Shown here: positions 1 through 8,793 of the stretch, piece by piece
Layout of the letters: every line of letters starts with the position of its first letter
Position numbering within the stretch: position 1 is the first letter of the stretch
Assembly: GCF_004353905.1 (NCBI RefSeq)
Contig: NZ_SMOD01000038.1
Span: 1 to 64,000, forward strand
DNA: 64,000 nt
Direction: 5' to 3'
Origin: Paraburkholderia guartelaensis
GTDB taxonomy: Bacteria; Pseudomonadota; Gammaproteobacteria; Burkholderiales; Burkholderiaceae
Translations under genes and position numbers: made by a program
Notes under the pieces: model-generated
Seen by the model: the letters and a program-made list of their open reading frames with translations, nothing else
Databases searched by the model: none
Told to the model about the DNA's origin: nothing

Positions 1-138
1 TTCGGCTGGGCCAAGACCGTGGGGCGCATGCGCCAGGTGATGGTGCGTGGCTTGAAGAAGGTGGACCAGATGTTCGTGTTGAATATGGCGGCCTACAACC
101 TTGTGCGCATGCGATCGCTGGCACAGGTGCGTCCATAG
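1..138 (+). CDS. Transposase, C-terminal 45 residues (partial at window edge)
   Basis: The first frame is open from base 1 to the TAG at 136-138. The peptide begins FGWAKTVGRMRQVMVRGLKK and ends with a VDQMFVLNMAAYNLVRM-type stretch, the conserved C-terminal tail of DDE transposases of the IS5/IS1182 group (family pattern F.W.KT..G.RQ...RG...V......A.YNL.R). The catalytic DDE residues would lie upstream of the window. It belongs to the IS whose right end reaches about position 296 and interrupts the receptor gene that follows. Whether the full transposase is intact cannot be told from here. Confidence 0.75.
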   Translation, partial: FGWAKTVGRMRQVMVRGLKKVDQMFVLNMAAYNLVRMRSLAQVRP

Positions 139-296
139 TGGCGGGAAAGCGGCAATGAGGCCAAAAAAGTAGCCTCAAACCGCCGAAACAACGTTGAATT
201 CGCGTTGAGATTGCGCAATCTGAAAAATTTTGCGGCAGGAGCCGCGTAAGCGGAACAAGGCCGTCTCCGTTGGGCTGTATTTCAGCGGCCTGTTAG
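1..296 (+). mobile_element. Right end of an IS element (IS5/IS1182-like) running in from the left edge
   Basis: The stretch holds the 3' end of a transposase gene (stop at 136-138), about 130 bp of non-coding sequence, and then a sequence at 272-296 (GGGCTGTATTTCAGCGGCCT, then GTTAG) that I recall as the terminal inverted repeat style of IS5/IS1182-group elements in Burkholderia. Directly after it the reading frame becomes a typical chemotaxis-receptor sensor domain. The other end lies outside the window, so the boundary at 296 is inferred from the jump in homology and the repeat-like sequence, not from a matched pair of ends. Confidence 0.55.
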
Positions 297-1645
297 GGAT
301 CCCGGTGATACGCGACGGCGTGGTGAAGGCAGTGCTGAATGGCAATATCGCATTGGACAGTGTGGTTGAGAACGTGAAGTCGATTCATCCGACTCCAGCA
401 AGTTTTGGCATGCTGATCGACCACAGCGGCCGCGTTATTGCGTACCCGGATCCGAAGCTTCGCCTCAAGCCGGTCACCGACATCGCACCCGATTTCGCTG
501 GGGTTGCCACGGCGTCAGCTGGTTCGGGGAACGCGGCGATGAAGCTCGAGGTCGATGGAAAAATAAAGTTGGTACGCGCACAGGAGGTGCCGGGTACGGA
601 CTGGGACGTCGTGGTAGCCCTCGACGAGTCGGAGGCGACCGCAGGGATGCGTTCACTATTGAGCGCATCACTGGTGTCTCTCATCATTATTGTCGGCATC
701 GCTTCGGTGATAGGGGTCGCTATTACGACGACCGCGTTCCGCCGCCTTGGCCACGTCTCTCAGGCAATGAACGCGATCGGCTCGGGCACAGGCGACTTGA
801 CGCACCGCCTGCCCGACGAGGGCAGGGACGAAGTGGCCAACATCGCGCGGTCGTTCAACAAGTTCGTCGCGAAACTTCAAGGCGTGATGGTAGAGATCCG
901 TGGTGCGAGCGAATTGGTGCGTGCCGCCGCGCATGAACTTGCTGCGGCGAGCCAAGACCTGTCGTCTCGCACCGAGTCAGCAGCGGCGAGCTTGCAGCAG
1001 ACGGCCGCCTCGATGGACCAGATCTCGGGGACAGTCGATCAATCGGCGGAAGCCGCCCGAGAGGCCGACGAGCGATCGGGTATCGCGACGCAAATGGCTT
1101 CGCGGGGTGGCGAGATCGTATCCGATGCGGTGGGTACGATGGGCGAGATCGAAGACGCTTCCGGCCGGATCGGTGCGATCATTAGCGTGATCGACGGCAT
1201 AGCGTTCCAGACCAACATTCTCGCGCTGAATGCTGCTGTTGAAGCCGCGCGGGCGGGGGAGCAAGGTCGCGGCTTCGCCGTCGTCGCACACGAGGTTCGT
1301 AGCCTGGCACAGCGCAGCGCGCAGGCGGCGCGCGAAGTGAAGCAACTTGTGGAGGCGACGGTTTCACGCGTTGCGGCCGGATCGGCCCAGGTGCGTCAAG
1401 CGGGCGAGACGATGAGCAAGATTGTCGCCAATGCCGTTGATGTTCAATCGGTCATTTCGGGCATCGCCCGTGCAGCGACTGAGCAGACGCGCGGGATCCA
1501 GGAGGTCAACCTGGCAGTCATGCAACTCGATTCAATGGTGCAGCAGAATGCGGCGCTAGTCGAAGAATCGGCAGCTGCATCGGCAGCCCTGCAGACGCAG
1601 GCGCATGCACTGGCTTCCGCCATCGGAAGGTTCAAGGTCGATTGA
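230..1645 (+). CDS. Methyl-accepting chemotaxis protein, 5'-truncated by an IS
   Basis: The protein is a chemoreceptor signalling through CheW/CheA. What is left of the periplasmic Cache-type sensor runs from about residue 24 to 140 (VVENVKSIHPTPASFG, then a DHSGRVIAYPD motif). It is followed by one transmembrane helix (143-168), a HAMP linker (170-225), and a methyl-accepting coiled coil whose conserved hairpin tip is at 318-365. The N-terminal signal anchor and the first half of the sensor are missing. The first ~22 codons, opening with TTG at 230, read through the IS end, so this start is an artefact of fusion or at best a chance start. A receptor without its first membrane helix should not fold normally, so the gene is probably inactive or encodes a cytoplasmic signalling fragment. 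Confidence 0.85.
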   Translation: MRQEPRKRNKAVSVGLYFSGLLGIPVIRDGVVKAVLNGNIALDSVVENVKSIHPTPASFGMLIDHSGRVIAYPDPKLRLKPVTDIAPDFAGVATASAGSGNAAMKLEVDGKIKLVRAQEVPGTDWDVVVALDESEATAGMRSLLSASLVSLIIIVGIASVIGVAITTTAFRRLGHVSQAMNAIGSGTGDLTHRLPDEGRDEVANIARSFNKFVAKLQGVMVEIRGASELVRAAAHELAAASQDLSSRTESAAASLQQTAASMDQISGTVDQSAEAAREADERSGIATQMASRGGEIVSDAVGTMGEIEDASGRIGAIISVIDGIAFQTNILALNAAVEAARAGEQGRGFAVVAHEVRSLAQRSAQAAREVKQLVEATVSRVAAGSAQVRQAGETMSKIVANAVDVQSVISGIARAATEQTRGIQEVNLAVMQLDSMVQQNAALVEESAAASAALQTQAHALASAIGRFKVD

Positions 1646-1934
1646 ACATCCTGTCGCTGTATCGGGAGCAGGGGCAGGATGCGCTGTCGCCCATCCGACA
1701 CCAGGTTGCGACCTCACCAAACCGCTCATCCATCGCGTTAGTCTCCCTGCCAAGTGCCCCGACGAGAACTGAGGGCGCAGCTCGCTGCCTGGAATTTCCA
1801 GCAGCGGTTCAGAACGGACAGCGGTTACAGGCTGGCGATTCTGAGTTGCGGGCAAAGTGACGGTAGATGGTGTGCTCCTCAGTGATGTGGGCTACGTTTG
1901 CGTGAGCTCGCGCCCTGCGAATCCGCGAGCTTTT

Positions 1935-1963
1935 GGCCCGGCACTGCCGGGCCTCTTTTTTTG
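1935..1963 (+). terminator. Rho-independent terminator
   Basis: GGCCCGGC-act-GCCGGGCC forms an 8 bp perfect stem with a three-base loop (1935-1953), followed at once by a T-rich tract (1954-1962). It lies about 290 bp after the chemoreceptor stop and is the only strong terminator in this gap. Nothing else convincing is seen between 1646 and 2061; the short open frames there overlap the receptor tail or have no start signals. Confidence 0.8.
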
Positions 1964-2061
1964 AGTGATTTCGGCCAACGAATTTGACTGTATGCGAAAC
2001 AGCGTCGAGTCCGCACGGAAGGTTGGCGATGTACTCTGGGTCCTATCCAGGAGATAAGCTG

Positions 2062-2349
2062 ATGCTGCAGTATCCTGTTACAGATGAACAATGGCTTCTC
2101 GTGGGCCATTTGATTCAACCGCAAGGACGCCGTGGGTGGGGGCGGCCTGCGCGTGATCCTCGCGTGATTTTGAACGCAATTCTATGGATTGCGATCAAGG
2201 GAGAAAGATGGCATCGTCTCCCACCGATTTTTGGGCCGCCGCAGACGGCGTACATCAAGTGGTTACAATGGAGACGCGACGGGACTATGGATAAAGTTCT
2301 CGAGATTCTCTCTGCGGGCAATGATTCTGGGACATTTCAGTCAAGCTAG
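2062..2349 (+). CDS. IS402-type DUF4096 protein (transposase N-terminal domain, standalone)
   Basis: This 95-residue protein matches the DUF4096 helix-turn-helix domain found at the N-terminus of IS5-family (IS402 group) transposases: VTDEQW near the start, then a RGWGRPARDPR basic stretch, a VILNAILW helix, WHRLPPIFGPPQT and a W..WRRDG motif. The ATG at 2062 is preceded by AGGAGAT at 2049-2055. There is no DDE catalytic domain downstream in any frame, so it is either a remnant orfA or one of the small standalone proteins of this type that persist in Burkholderia genomes. The last ~10 residues (after LEILSAG) do not match the family and suggest a broken 3' end. Confidence 0.65.
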   Translation: MLQYPVTDEQWLLVGHLIQPQGRRGWGRPARDPRVILNAILWIAIKGERWHRLPPIFGPPQTAYIKWLQWRRDGTMDKVLEILSAGNDSGTFQSS

Positions 2350-2751
2350 TTACATGATGTGCGACGCCGCGTCGCCGTGCAGGCTTGCGGATCTTGGGCG
2401 TGGTCTTGCTGACAACCCAGCGTTTTCGGACGAACCGTGCGAACCTCGTAGGGGAGTCGTTTCGCGCCATAGCGGAACGTAGCACCAGGAGCGCGTTCTT
2501 TTCTTCGCCGCTGATGCGTAACGGAGTTCAAGCAGCGCTGTTCTGGCGACGTATTCGAAGCTCACTGGGGAGCACGCAGACTGAGAAATCGACGCCACTC
2601 ACGAATCGCGACCCAATACCAGTTGAACCGCTGCAGGCAATGGAGGTCGGCCGTGTTTGTCAGGCGGCCGAACGCACCGAATGCCTCGGAAGCTTGTTCT
2701 GATCTGGGACCTGGGATACTTAGAATGCCTTTGGCAGATATCTAACATAAC
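2350..2751. other. Gap with no convincing gene
   Basis: Several overlapping open frames of 60-105 codons cross this stretch on both strands, but none has a family pattern, a ribosome binding site or favourable codon use. I see no terminator or repeat here. It probably holds the decayed flank of the preceding transposase-like gene. Confidence 0.5.
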
Positions 2752-3246
2752 ATGGCATTACGCGTTCGAAAGACCCCGAAAAATCTCACCTGCCGGCTTT
2801 CCAATGCGGCGCTTATCGATCTGTCGCTTCGCAATCATCTAAGCCTTTTGGCTCTCGATTCCGACTTCGGTACTGCATTTCATTTAGGGACGATTATTCG
2901 AACGATGTTTGCGTCATTCTTTTTGTTTGACGCGGGCTTCGGCGATGGCGACGCGTCTGTCTATACCGACGCTGACCAAATCCTTGGCGAACTCGCAATG
3001 AACCGAAGCATCGACTGTCGATTCGCCCTCGGACCTCATGCATTCCAGGCGACCGCGCGCCTGCTTAAACATTACGATAGCCAGCTCTGGGCCGCACCAC
3101 TTGGCGAATTGATCGCGGCACATCAACGCTCGGAGTGCAATTTTCAGGAATCCCCTGAAAGGAGACTAGATATCCCCGCGCTTATTCAGCAGTCCACGAG
3201 AATTCGACAGGAAAGTGATCGGAGAAGCTACCTGTCTCCACCATGA
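2752..3246 (+). CDS. Small hypothetical protein of a Burkholderia-type family
   Basis: This 164-codon frame encodes a helix-rich soluble protein. The middle (LSLRNHLSLLALDSDFGT, then TIIRTMFASFFLFDAGFGDG and a LKHYDSQLWAAPLGELIAAH stretch) resembles a family of small Burkholderia proteins that automatic pipelines often label Fis-family regulators, although I see no Fis-type DNA-binding helix. The first 25 residues look unlike that family and there is no ribosome binding site before the ATG, so the real start may be internal or the 5' end may be damaged. The function is unknown. Its surroundings are mobile-element debris. Confidence 0.45.
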   Translation: MALRVRKTPKNLTCRLSNAALIDLSLRNHLSLLALDSDFGTAFHLGTIIRTMFASFFLFDAGFGDGDASVYTDADQILGELAMNRSIDCRFALGPHAFQATARLLKHYDSQLWAAPLGELIAAHQRSECNFQESPERRLDIPALIQQSTRIRQESDRRSYLSPP

Positions 3247-3366
3247 CCATTGCGGTGAGATGTATGAGTGACGCGTCAAACAGCCCCGCAGAATCCATCT
3301 AGTATTCGACTGCGCTTGCCGGCTGCGCGTCTACTTATATCCTTCTGCCGCTGCCGCAGACGTCGG

Positions 3367-3904
3367 TTTGCATAATTTTGTTCCCGCCGCGGCGCCGACA
3401 GCTGAGGGTGCCAGCCGTCAACGGGAACAAATTTACGTCAAGAAATTTTGCATAAATTTGTTCCTTCGACGGACGATTGAAGCAATTTTGTGGGTTTTCC
3501 GACGCGTCAGCGACGATTCCCCGCTTGAATTCCGCCAAAAGCGCTCTATCGTTTATTGCCATCTGCCGTGAGTGTTCACCGCTCACGAGTCGGGGGAGTG
3601 CCTATGGGTCATGGCAAAGTTGATGACGGCTTCAACTGCTCCCGCCGGACAGTAGGCGGCCAGCTCGTCGACACGACACAATGGGCGACCACCTTGTGAA
3701 GGCGCACTGGAAGGGGAGCGACGCACGCTCTATCTTCCAAGAAAGCCGGCTGTCTCGCTTTATCTTGCCGGGGCGCCGAGTGGAACGATCAAGCAACTGA
3801 CCTCGTTCGGCGCAAAAGAGCAGAACGCACCGGACAGCTCACGCGTGGTCGCCCTATGGACCGGGAACAAAATTATGCAAAAAGTGAGAACAAATTTGTG
3901 CAAA
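3367..3904. repeat. Stretch bounded by perfect 20 bp inverted repeats with extra internal copies
   Basis: TTTGCATAATTTTGTTCCCG at 3367-3386 is the exact reverse complement of 3862-3881. Related copies lie inside and beside these ends: a 12 bp perfect inverted pair at 3424-3435 and 3453-3464 (GGAACAAATTTA / TAAATTTGTTCC), and GAACAAATTTGTGCAAA at 3888-3904. About 400 bp in the middle holds no recognisable gene. Multiple palindromic copies near both ends are typical of recombinase-bound element termini, such as those of tyrosine-recombinase elements, so this may be a non-autonomous or gutted mobile element. The rest of 3247-4279 holds no gene I can support. Confidence 0.7.
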
Positions 3905-4279
3905 CCAACGGCACCTGCACGGCGGTTTAACTTCTTTTTTGCGATTTTACATAAAAACAATTATCGTGGTTGGATTAGGAATCCTATTTATTTGGGTGCC
4001 GAAATAAAGTGCAATACATCGCCGTTGGAGCGCGCGCTTTTCCCGAAGGACTATCGGAAAAATCGTGTTGGCTGACATTCGGAGAGCGGCAAGCGCCCAT
4101 TCGATGATACCGATGCGTTCCTGACTCAGGAGCAAGCAATGGAAAACAAGGTATTGGCAAGACAAGGTGCGGCTCTCCATCACAGGCGACGCGCGCTACA
4201 GTGGAAAGCGCGTTGCACGAGGTCCGCTTCGACCTGACTGCACATTGACGCACCGCATTCGAGCGAGTACACTCCGCGC

Positions 4280-4356
<77 letters not shown>

Positions 4357-4473
4357 AAGCCCAGTAAGGCTTTGCGCGATTTCAGAAGTTTTGGGGTAGT
4401 GTCTTTTTTCCCGATTTTGGGCAACAAGTGGGCAGACCCCACGCGAATCCGGCAAGAATCCGTCGTACCAATG

Positions 4474-4497
4474 AACCCGCCTTCGAGTGGGTTTTTT
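4474..4497 (+). terminator. Rho-independent terminator after the tRNA
   Basis: AACCCGC-cttcga-GTGGGTT followed by a run of T (4491-4497) forms a small stem-loop with a U tract about 120 bp past the tRNA 3' end. It probably ends the tRNA transcript. A weaker hairpin (AAAGCC...GGCTTT) directly after the CCA end may mark the RNA processing site. Confidence 0.7.
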
Positions 4498-4550
4498 GTT
4501 GCCCAGCGAAATCCGATCCGAACACGCGTTGAAATTTGGGGGACCATTCC

Positions 4551-4829
4551 ATGAAGAAACAAGCACTCGCACAGTTGGCACTCGCTGTCGGTGCAATCGG
4601 CCTGGCCAGCGCGGCACACGCGACTGACGTCAACGTAGGCATCAACGTGGGCACCCCTGTCGTGATCGCGCCGCAGCCTCCTGCCGCCATCGTCGTTACG
4701 CCGGGTTGGCATGGCGACCGCTATTGGGATGGCCGCCGCTACTGGGACCGCGACGACTGGGAAAAGCACCATCATCATGACAAGGGTTGGCACTGCCCAC
4801 CCGGACACGCCAAGAAAGGCGAGTGCTGA
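4551..4829 (+). CDS. Small secreted protein with aromatic and histidine-rich tail
   Basis: A 92-residue protein with a clear Sec signal peptide (MKKQALAQLALAVGAIGLAS, cleavage after AHA at about residue 24). The mature part is short: a proline/valine-rich strand region, then W-H-G-D-R-Y-W-D-G-R-R-Y-W-D and an HHHHDKGWHCPPGHAKKGEC end with two cysteines. GGGGA at 4538-4542 lies 8 bases before the ATG. Small periplasmic proteins with this PP..W.G.RYWD signature are common in Burkholderia and have no assigned function. The histidine cluster could bind a metal, which is only an inference. It stands alone between the tRNA terminator and the penicillin-binding protein. Confidence 0.75.
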   Translation: MKKQALAQLALAVGAIGLASAAHATDVNVGINVGTPVVIAPQPPAAIVVTPGWHGDRYWDGRRYWDRDDWEKHHHHDKGWHCPPGHAKKGEC

Positions 4830-5071
4830 TCGGGCTCCCCGTCCCGTGACGCGCTCAGCATGAAGGAACTCGACAACGTGTGTGGATTGCCGGGTTCCAT
4901 TCCGCGCGACATTCTTTCCGCGCCGCCTATGCCTCGCTTCGGGCGCGGCGGCGCCGCAGACTCGAAACAAGTGTAATGATCTGTTAGCGGCAGGCATCAA
5001 GCCCGGTTTTGCCGCGAGAAACGCGCCTGCGCTTTGGTACGATCCGGCCTTTCGTCCATTGCGCAGCCATC

Positions 5072-7285
5072 GTGAATCACCCGTATGCGTCGCTATTTCG
5101 TGAACTCTGCGCACGCTGGGTGAGTCGTGCCCGCTCGCTTGCCGCCAACGCCGGCGCGAAGGCACGCCGCCTTGTCCGCGCGGCGCTGCACGGCGTTCGT
5201 CACCCGACACGTCGCGGCATCGCACTGGCGGTCGCTGCAGTACCACTGTTTTCGCTGGCCTACACGCTGGCGCTTGTTCCGTTCACACCTCGACTTGGTG
5301 ATATCCGCAAGGCCCGGGTCGATCGTCCCGCGCTGATCCTTTCCGCCGATGGCAATCTGCTCGCCGAGTTCAAGCCGGTCAATCGCGAGTGGGTCACGCT
5401 CAACCAGATTTCGCCGCACGTGATGGACGCCCTGATTGCGACCGAGGATCACCGGTTCTACGAGCATCACGGGATTGACCTCCAGCGCGTTGCGGCGGCC
5501 GCGCTCCATACGTTCACTGGCAGTCGTCAGGGTGGCTCCACCATCACCCAGCAGCTCGCGCGCAACCTGTATCCGGATGAAATCGGCCGCGCACCAACGT
5601 TGACGCGCAAGCTCAAGGAAGCGATCACTGCGCTCAAGATCGAGTCCGTGTACAGCAAGGACCAGATCCTGGAGACGTACCTGAACACGGTGCCCTTTCT
5701 GTACAACGCATACGGTGTGGAGATGGCCGCGCGTACGTACTTCGGTAAGCCAGCCGCGGATCTCGATGTCCTCGAGAGTGCGACGCTCGTTGGCATGCTC
5801 AAGGCGAACAGCGCCTACAACCCGGTGCTCAATCCCGAGCGCGCGCTGGAGCGCCGCAACACGGTGCTCGCGCAGATGGTGAAGTTCGGCAAGCTCAGCC
5901 CGCGCGCGTATGCCTGGCTGAAACGTCAGCCGATCGACGTCAATTTCGAGCCCCAGTCCGAGCAGGTTGGCGCGGCTCCCCACTTCGCCGCCCAGTTGCG
6001 AAGGTGGCTGACTGCATGGGCGGATCGCAACGGCTACAACATCTATTCCGACGGGCTCGTCGTGCGAACGACCATCGATTCCCGGCTTCAGGCAATGGCA
6101 GCACAGGCCGTTGCCTGGCAGACCAGCCAGCTGCAGTCGATCGCCAACGGCGCATGGAACGAGCGAACGGGTTGCTGGCCGGGTAACGCGCTGTTCCAGT
6201 CGTTCATCAGGCAGACGGCGGAGTACCGCACAGCGCGCGACACGGGCCTGCCGGATCAGACAGCCATCAGGAAACTTGCGACGGACGCTTCGTTTGTTGA
6301 TGGCCTTTGTCATGGCAAGACACAGGTCGAGGCCGGATTCGTGGCCATGGATCCGCGCAACGGGGACATCAAGGCCTGGGTCGGCAGCCGCGATTTTCAC
6401 GACGAACCTTTTGATCACGTGCAGCAGGCACGACGGCAGCCCGGTTCCACGTTCAAGGCCTTCGTCTATGGCGCCGCGTTCGCGGATGGTGCACAGCCGG
6501 GTGACACGATCGTCGATCGCAACGTCGCGATCCCGTTGAAAGGCACTGCGGTATGGAAGCCGACCGATCCCGAGCCGCCGACCGGCCGGCCGATGTCGCT
6601 GCGTGACGCCCTTGCCTTTTCACGTAACCGCGTGACTGCGCAGCTCATGCAGCGTGAGGGGCCTGCCAAGGTCGCCGCACTCGCGCGTGCGATGGGCGTG
6701 CGCGAGAGCCCACTGGATCCGGTGCCGTCGCTCGCGCTGGGCACGAGCCCGGTCACGCTCAGGGAGATGGTCTCGGCATACTGCACGATCGCCAACCGCG
6801 GCGCCTATGTCGAGCCGCGCATGGTGACACGCATCGAGGATCGCAATGGCAACGTGCTCGCCGACTTCCCGGCCGCGCGGATGGAGCAGGCACTTCCGGC
6901 CGCGGCCGCGCTGAAGCTGGTCGACGTGATGCGCGACGTCGTCAACCGCGGCACCGGTAGCGACATCCGGACACGTTTCGGGATTCACGTCGACGTGGCT
7001 GGCAAGACGGGAACAACGCAGGACGGCACGGATAGCTGGTTCATCCTGATCCACCCCCAACTGGTTGCAGGCGCATGGGTGGGATTCGACGACGCACGCG
7101 TGACGTTACGCAACGACTACTGGGGCGAAGGTGCGCACAGCGCCTTGCCGGTGGTGGGTGCTTTCTATGACATGGCGCTGCGCGCGCGAGTCATCGATGC
7201 GCACGCCCAGCTTGCGCCGGCGACCAATCCGTCGCACTCAGGCCATGCGCGAGCGCATCATCATTTTCTCTTCTGGAGATTCTGA
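5072..7285 (+). CDS. Class A penicillin-binding protein (PBP1-type transglycosylase/transpeptidase)
   Basis: A bifunctional peptidoglycan synthase: an N-terminal GT51 domain polymerises lipid II and a C-terminal domain cross-links peptides in the periplasm. Counted from the GTG at 5072, a single membrane anchor lies at about 48-71. The transglycosylase motifs are EDHRFYEHHG (125-134) and GGSTITQQ (154-161). The transpeptidase motifs are STFK (catalytic serine, ~459), SRN (~517) and KTG (~645). All catalytic motifs are present. In-frame starts are TTG at 5009 and GTG at 5072; neither has a strong ribosome site, and 5072 gives the more usual short cytoplasmic tail. The C-terminus is short and histidine-rich. 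It runs tail to tail with the next gene, only 17 bases away. Confidence 0.93.
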   Translation: MNHPYASLFRELCARWVSRARSLAANAGAKARRLVRAALHGVRHPTRRGIALAVAAVPLFSLAYTLALVPFTPRLGDIRKARVDRPALILSADGNLLAEFKPVNREWVTLNQISPHVMDALIATEDHRFYEHHGIDLQRVAAAALHTFTGSRQGGSTITQQLARNLYPDEIGRAPTLTRKLKEAITALKIESVYSKDQILETYLNTVPFLYNAYGVEMAARTYFGKPAADLDVLESATLVGMLKANSAYNPVLNPERALERRNTVLAQMVKFGKLSPRAYAWLKRQPIDVNFEPQSEQVGAAPHFAAQLRRWLTAWADRNGYNIYSDGLVVRTTIDSRLQAMAAQAVAWQTSQLQSIANGAWNERTGCWPGNALFQSFIRQTAEYRTARDTGLPDQTAIRKLATDASFVDGLCHGKTQVEAGFVAMDPRNGDIKAWVGSRDFHDEPFDHVQQARRQPGSTFKAFVYGAAFADGAQPGDTIVDRNVAIPLKGTAVWKPTDPEPPTGRPMSLRDALAFSRNRVTAQLMQREGPAKVAALARAMGVRESPLDPVPSLALGTSPVTLREMVSAYCTIANRGAYVEPRMVTRIEDRNGNVLADFPAARMEQALPAAAALKLVDVMRDVVNRGTGSDIRTRFGIHVDVAGKTGTTQDGTDSWFILIHPQLVAGAWVGFDDARVTLRNDYWGEGAHSALPVVGAFYDMALRARVIDAHAQLAPATNPSHSGHARAHHHFLFWRF

Positions 7286-7302
7286 GGCTCTTGTATCGCA
7301 CT

Positions 7303-7755
7303 CTACCGACCGAGTAGCTGAAACAGCATGAGGCGTAAAAGCCCAACAGTAGCAAGCCCGCACATTAGGCAGAAGATCAAGGCTACGGCGAAGAGAGGGC
7401 CCATATCAAACGGTTCGACCCCAAGTTTCTTACACGACGCCTCGTAACTTCGGGCGATACGTCTAGCCTCGACGATGCTAAAGCAGAAAAAGATTGCGAA
7501 TCCACCATTAACGAGGGCCGGGAAGGCCAACCCAATACTGATTAAGGGATTGGTATTATTCGAGAGAACATATGATGCGATGGCGCCCGTGATGGCCATC
7601 AAGAAAACGCAGGCCTTCACTGACACTTCCAAATAGAACTTGTACAGTTCTATATCCTTATCTATTTTCCAACGCAACCTTTCCTCTACATCATCTGTCT
7701 TCGTATCATCCGGCTGTGTCCTCGCGTTGTCTTTCTGTATATCATCGTCTGCCAT
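7303..7755 (-). CDS. Hypothetical membrane protein
   Basis: A 150-residue protein with an acidic, hydrophilic N-terminus (about 45 residues), then two hydrophobic helices separated by a short loop (VSVKACVFLMAITGAIASYVL and ISIGLAFPALVNGGFAIFFC), a basic cytoplasmic segment (EARRIARSYEASCKKLG), and a C-terminal hairpin of hydrophobic helices. I do not recognise the family. The start at 7755 is chosen because the residues before it look uncharged and random; an ATG at 7776 is also in frame. Base composition is clearly lower in GC than the neighbours, which suggests acquisition by transfer. Confidence 0.65.
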   Translation of the reverse strand: MADDDIQKDNARTQPDDTKTDDVEERLRWKIDKDIELYKFYLEVSVKACVFLMAITGAIASYVLSNNTNPLISIGLAFPALVNGGFAIFFCFSIVEARRIARSYEASCKKLGVEPFDMGPLFAVALIFCLMCGLATVGLLRLMLFQLLGR

Positions 7756-8793
7756 GGTGCGCCTCATTTCGGTCATGCAAAAAGCGACGTATCGTATTGC
7801 ACCACGAGCGAGTCAGTCGATCTACCGTCAGTTCGAGCAAAGAAATCCCCTCAGCTTTGACTTGCCGGTGGAACTTTCCAGTGCGAGCGGTTGGACCGAA
7901 CTCGCCCCGCCTCGGGATGATTCAATACATTGAAATATGGGCCATCTGGTGGGCCCTGCACGCAGTGGTCTCCTTGCACCTCTCACAGTTGGAGGATAGA
8001 ACGTAAAAAGGTGGAATGCGGAATCATGAGGTTCCCTTTGAACGCGGATGCTCGTCATCAACGAACGCATAAGAGCTCGCTGCATCGATGTTCTCCAATA
8101 TTTTTCGCGGTGCGCAGCACGCCGCCTCTCGCTCTGTCCCGCCGTGCCGAACGCCAACATAGCTGGTGTGCAGATCTACGATCTCCAGCATCGCTGCGGG
8201 CGAGCAGTTGAATTACGCGAGCACGAGCGCAGAAGGCATGGGCGTCATGAGCGTCGCCAAGGTCGGCGGCGAACGGCGCATCCAGAGCCTGGACGCGTTC
8301 TATCCGGCTGCTGGCCGCGGCACTGGCGTGGCCAGGATGCTTGGCATCGACGTTCAGGTGTGTCGTCGGTTCGCTTCTCTTTGCTGAACTCACGCGCCGC
8401 CACTTTGGATTCGCCGACGTATTCTCGACCATCGTTATCTCAGGTGTAGTCTCGCGCATTGCGCTACTAACCAAACTATTCGTCATGCCGCGCACGATAT
8501 CGATGTCGAAAAACGTCGATCGGATTGGACACTTAGCGCGTATCGCCGGCGAGCTCGAAGGGCATCGCTGCTTCGAGTCCCGCAAGATTGGCACTCCGTT
8601 CGTCGATGGTCACAGTCTTTACGATGGGTGCGCCTAACCGGAAACCTGCACAAAAATCAAAGGCACACCTGGCCGTGACCAGAGCGCAGCATGTCCTCGA
8701 TATCTCGGAGTTGCGCGACGAGCTGCTGCGGCTTTTCAGTCTCCGGCGCTAGCACCTGCTGGTGAAAGCGGTGTGGGCGTTGCTCGACGATGT
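7756..8793. other. About 1 kb without a recognisable intact gene
   Basis: Frames of 70-180 codons overlap here on both strands, for example 8166-8387 and 8341-8637 on the plus strand. None has a ribosome site or a family pattern I know. Two adjacent plus-strand frames read on from one another with a frame change near 8385, as in a decayed gene. The stretch ends with a 38 bp sequence that recurs at 26.9 kb. Confidence 0.45.
8634..8671 (+). repeat. 38 bp dispersed repeat, copy 1
   Basis: CTAACCGGAAACCTGCAC, one variable base, then AAAATCAAAGGCACACCTG. The same 38 bases occur at 26881-26918 with one mismatch (A here, G there). In both copies the repeat opens on a TAA stop of an open frame. The flanks do not match each other beyond it, so it may be the end of an insertion element or the residue of a shared 3' region. 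Confidence 0.75.

Noticed and set aside
1642..1860. 72-codon frame after the chemoreceptor
   Set aside because: Overlaps the receptor stop, no ribosome site, random composition.
4357..4535. Possible attachment site for an integrated element after the tRNA
   Set aside because: No duplicated tRNA 3' end and no integrase found nearby; the sequence is explained by the tRNA terminator and leader of the next gene.
8058..8594. 178-codon open frame on the minus strand
   Set aside because: No start signal or family pattern, in a region of overlapping frames; probably chance in degenerate DNA.
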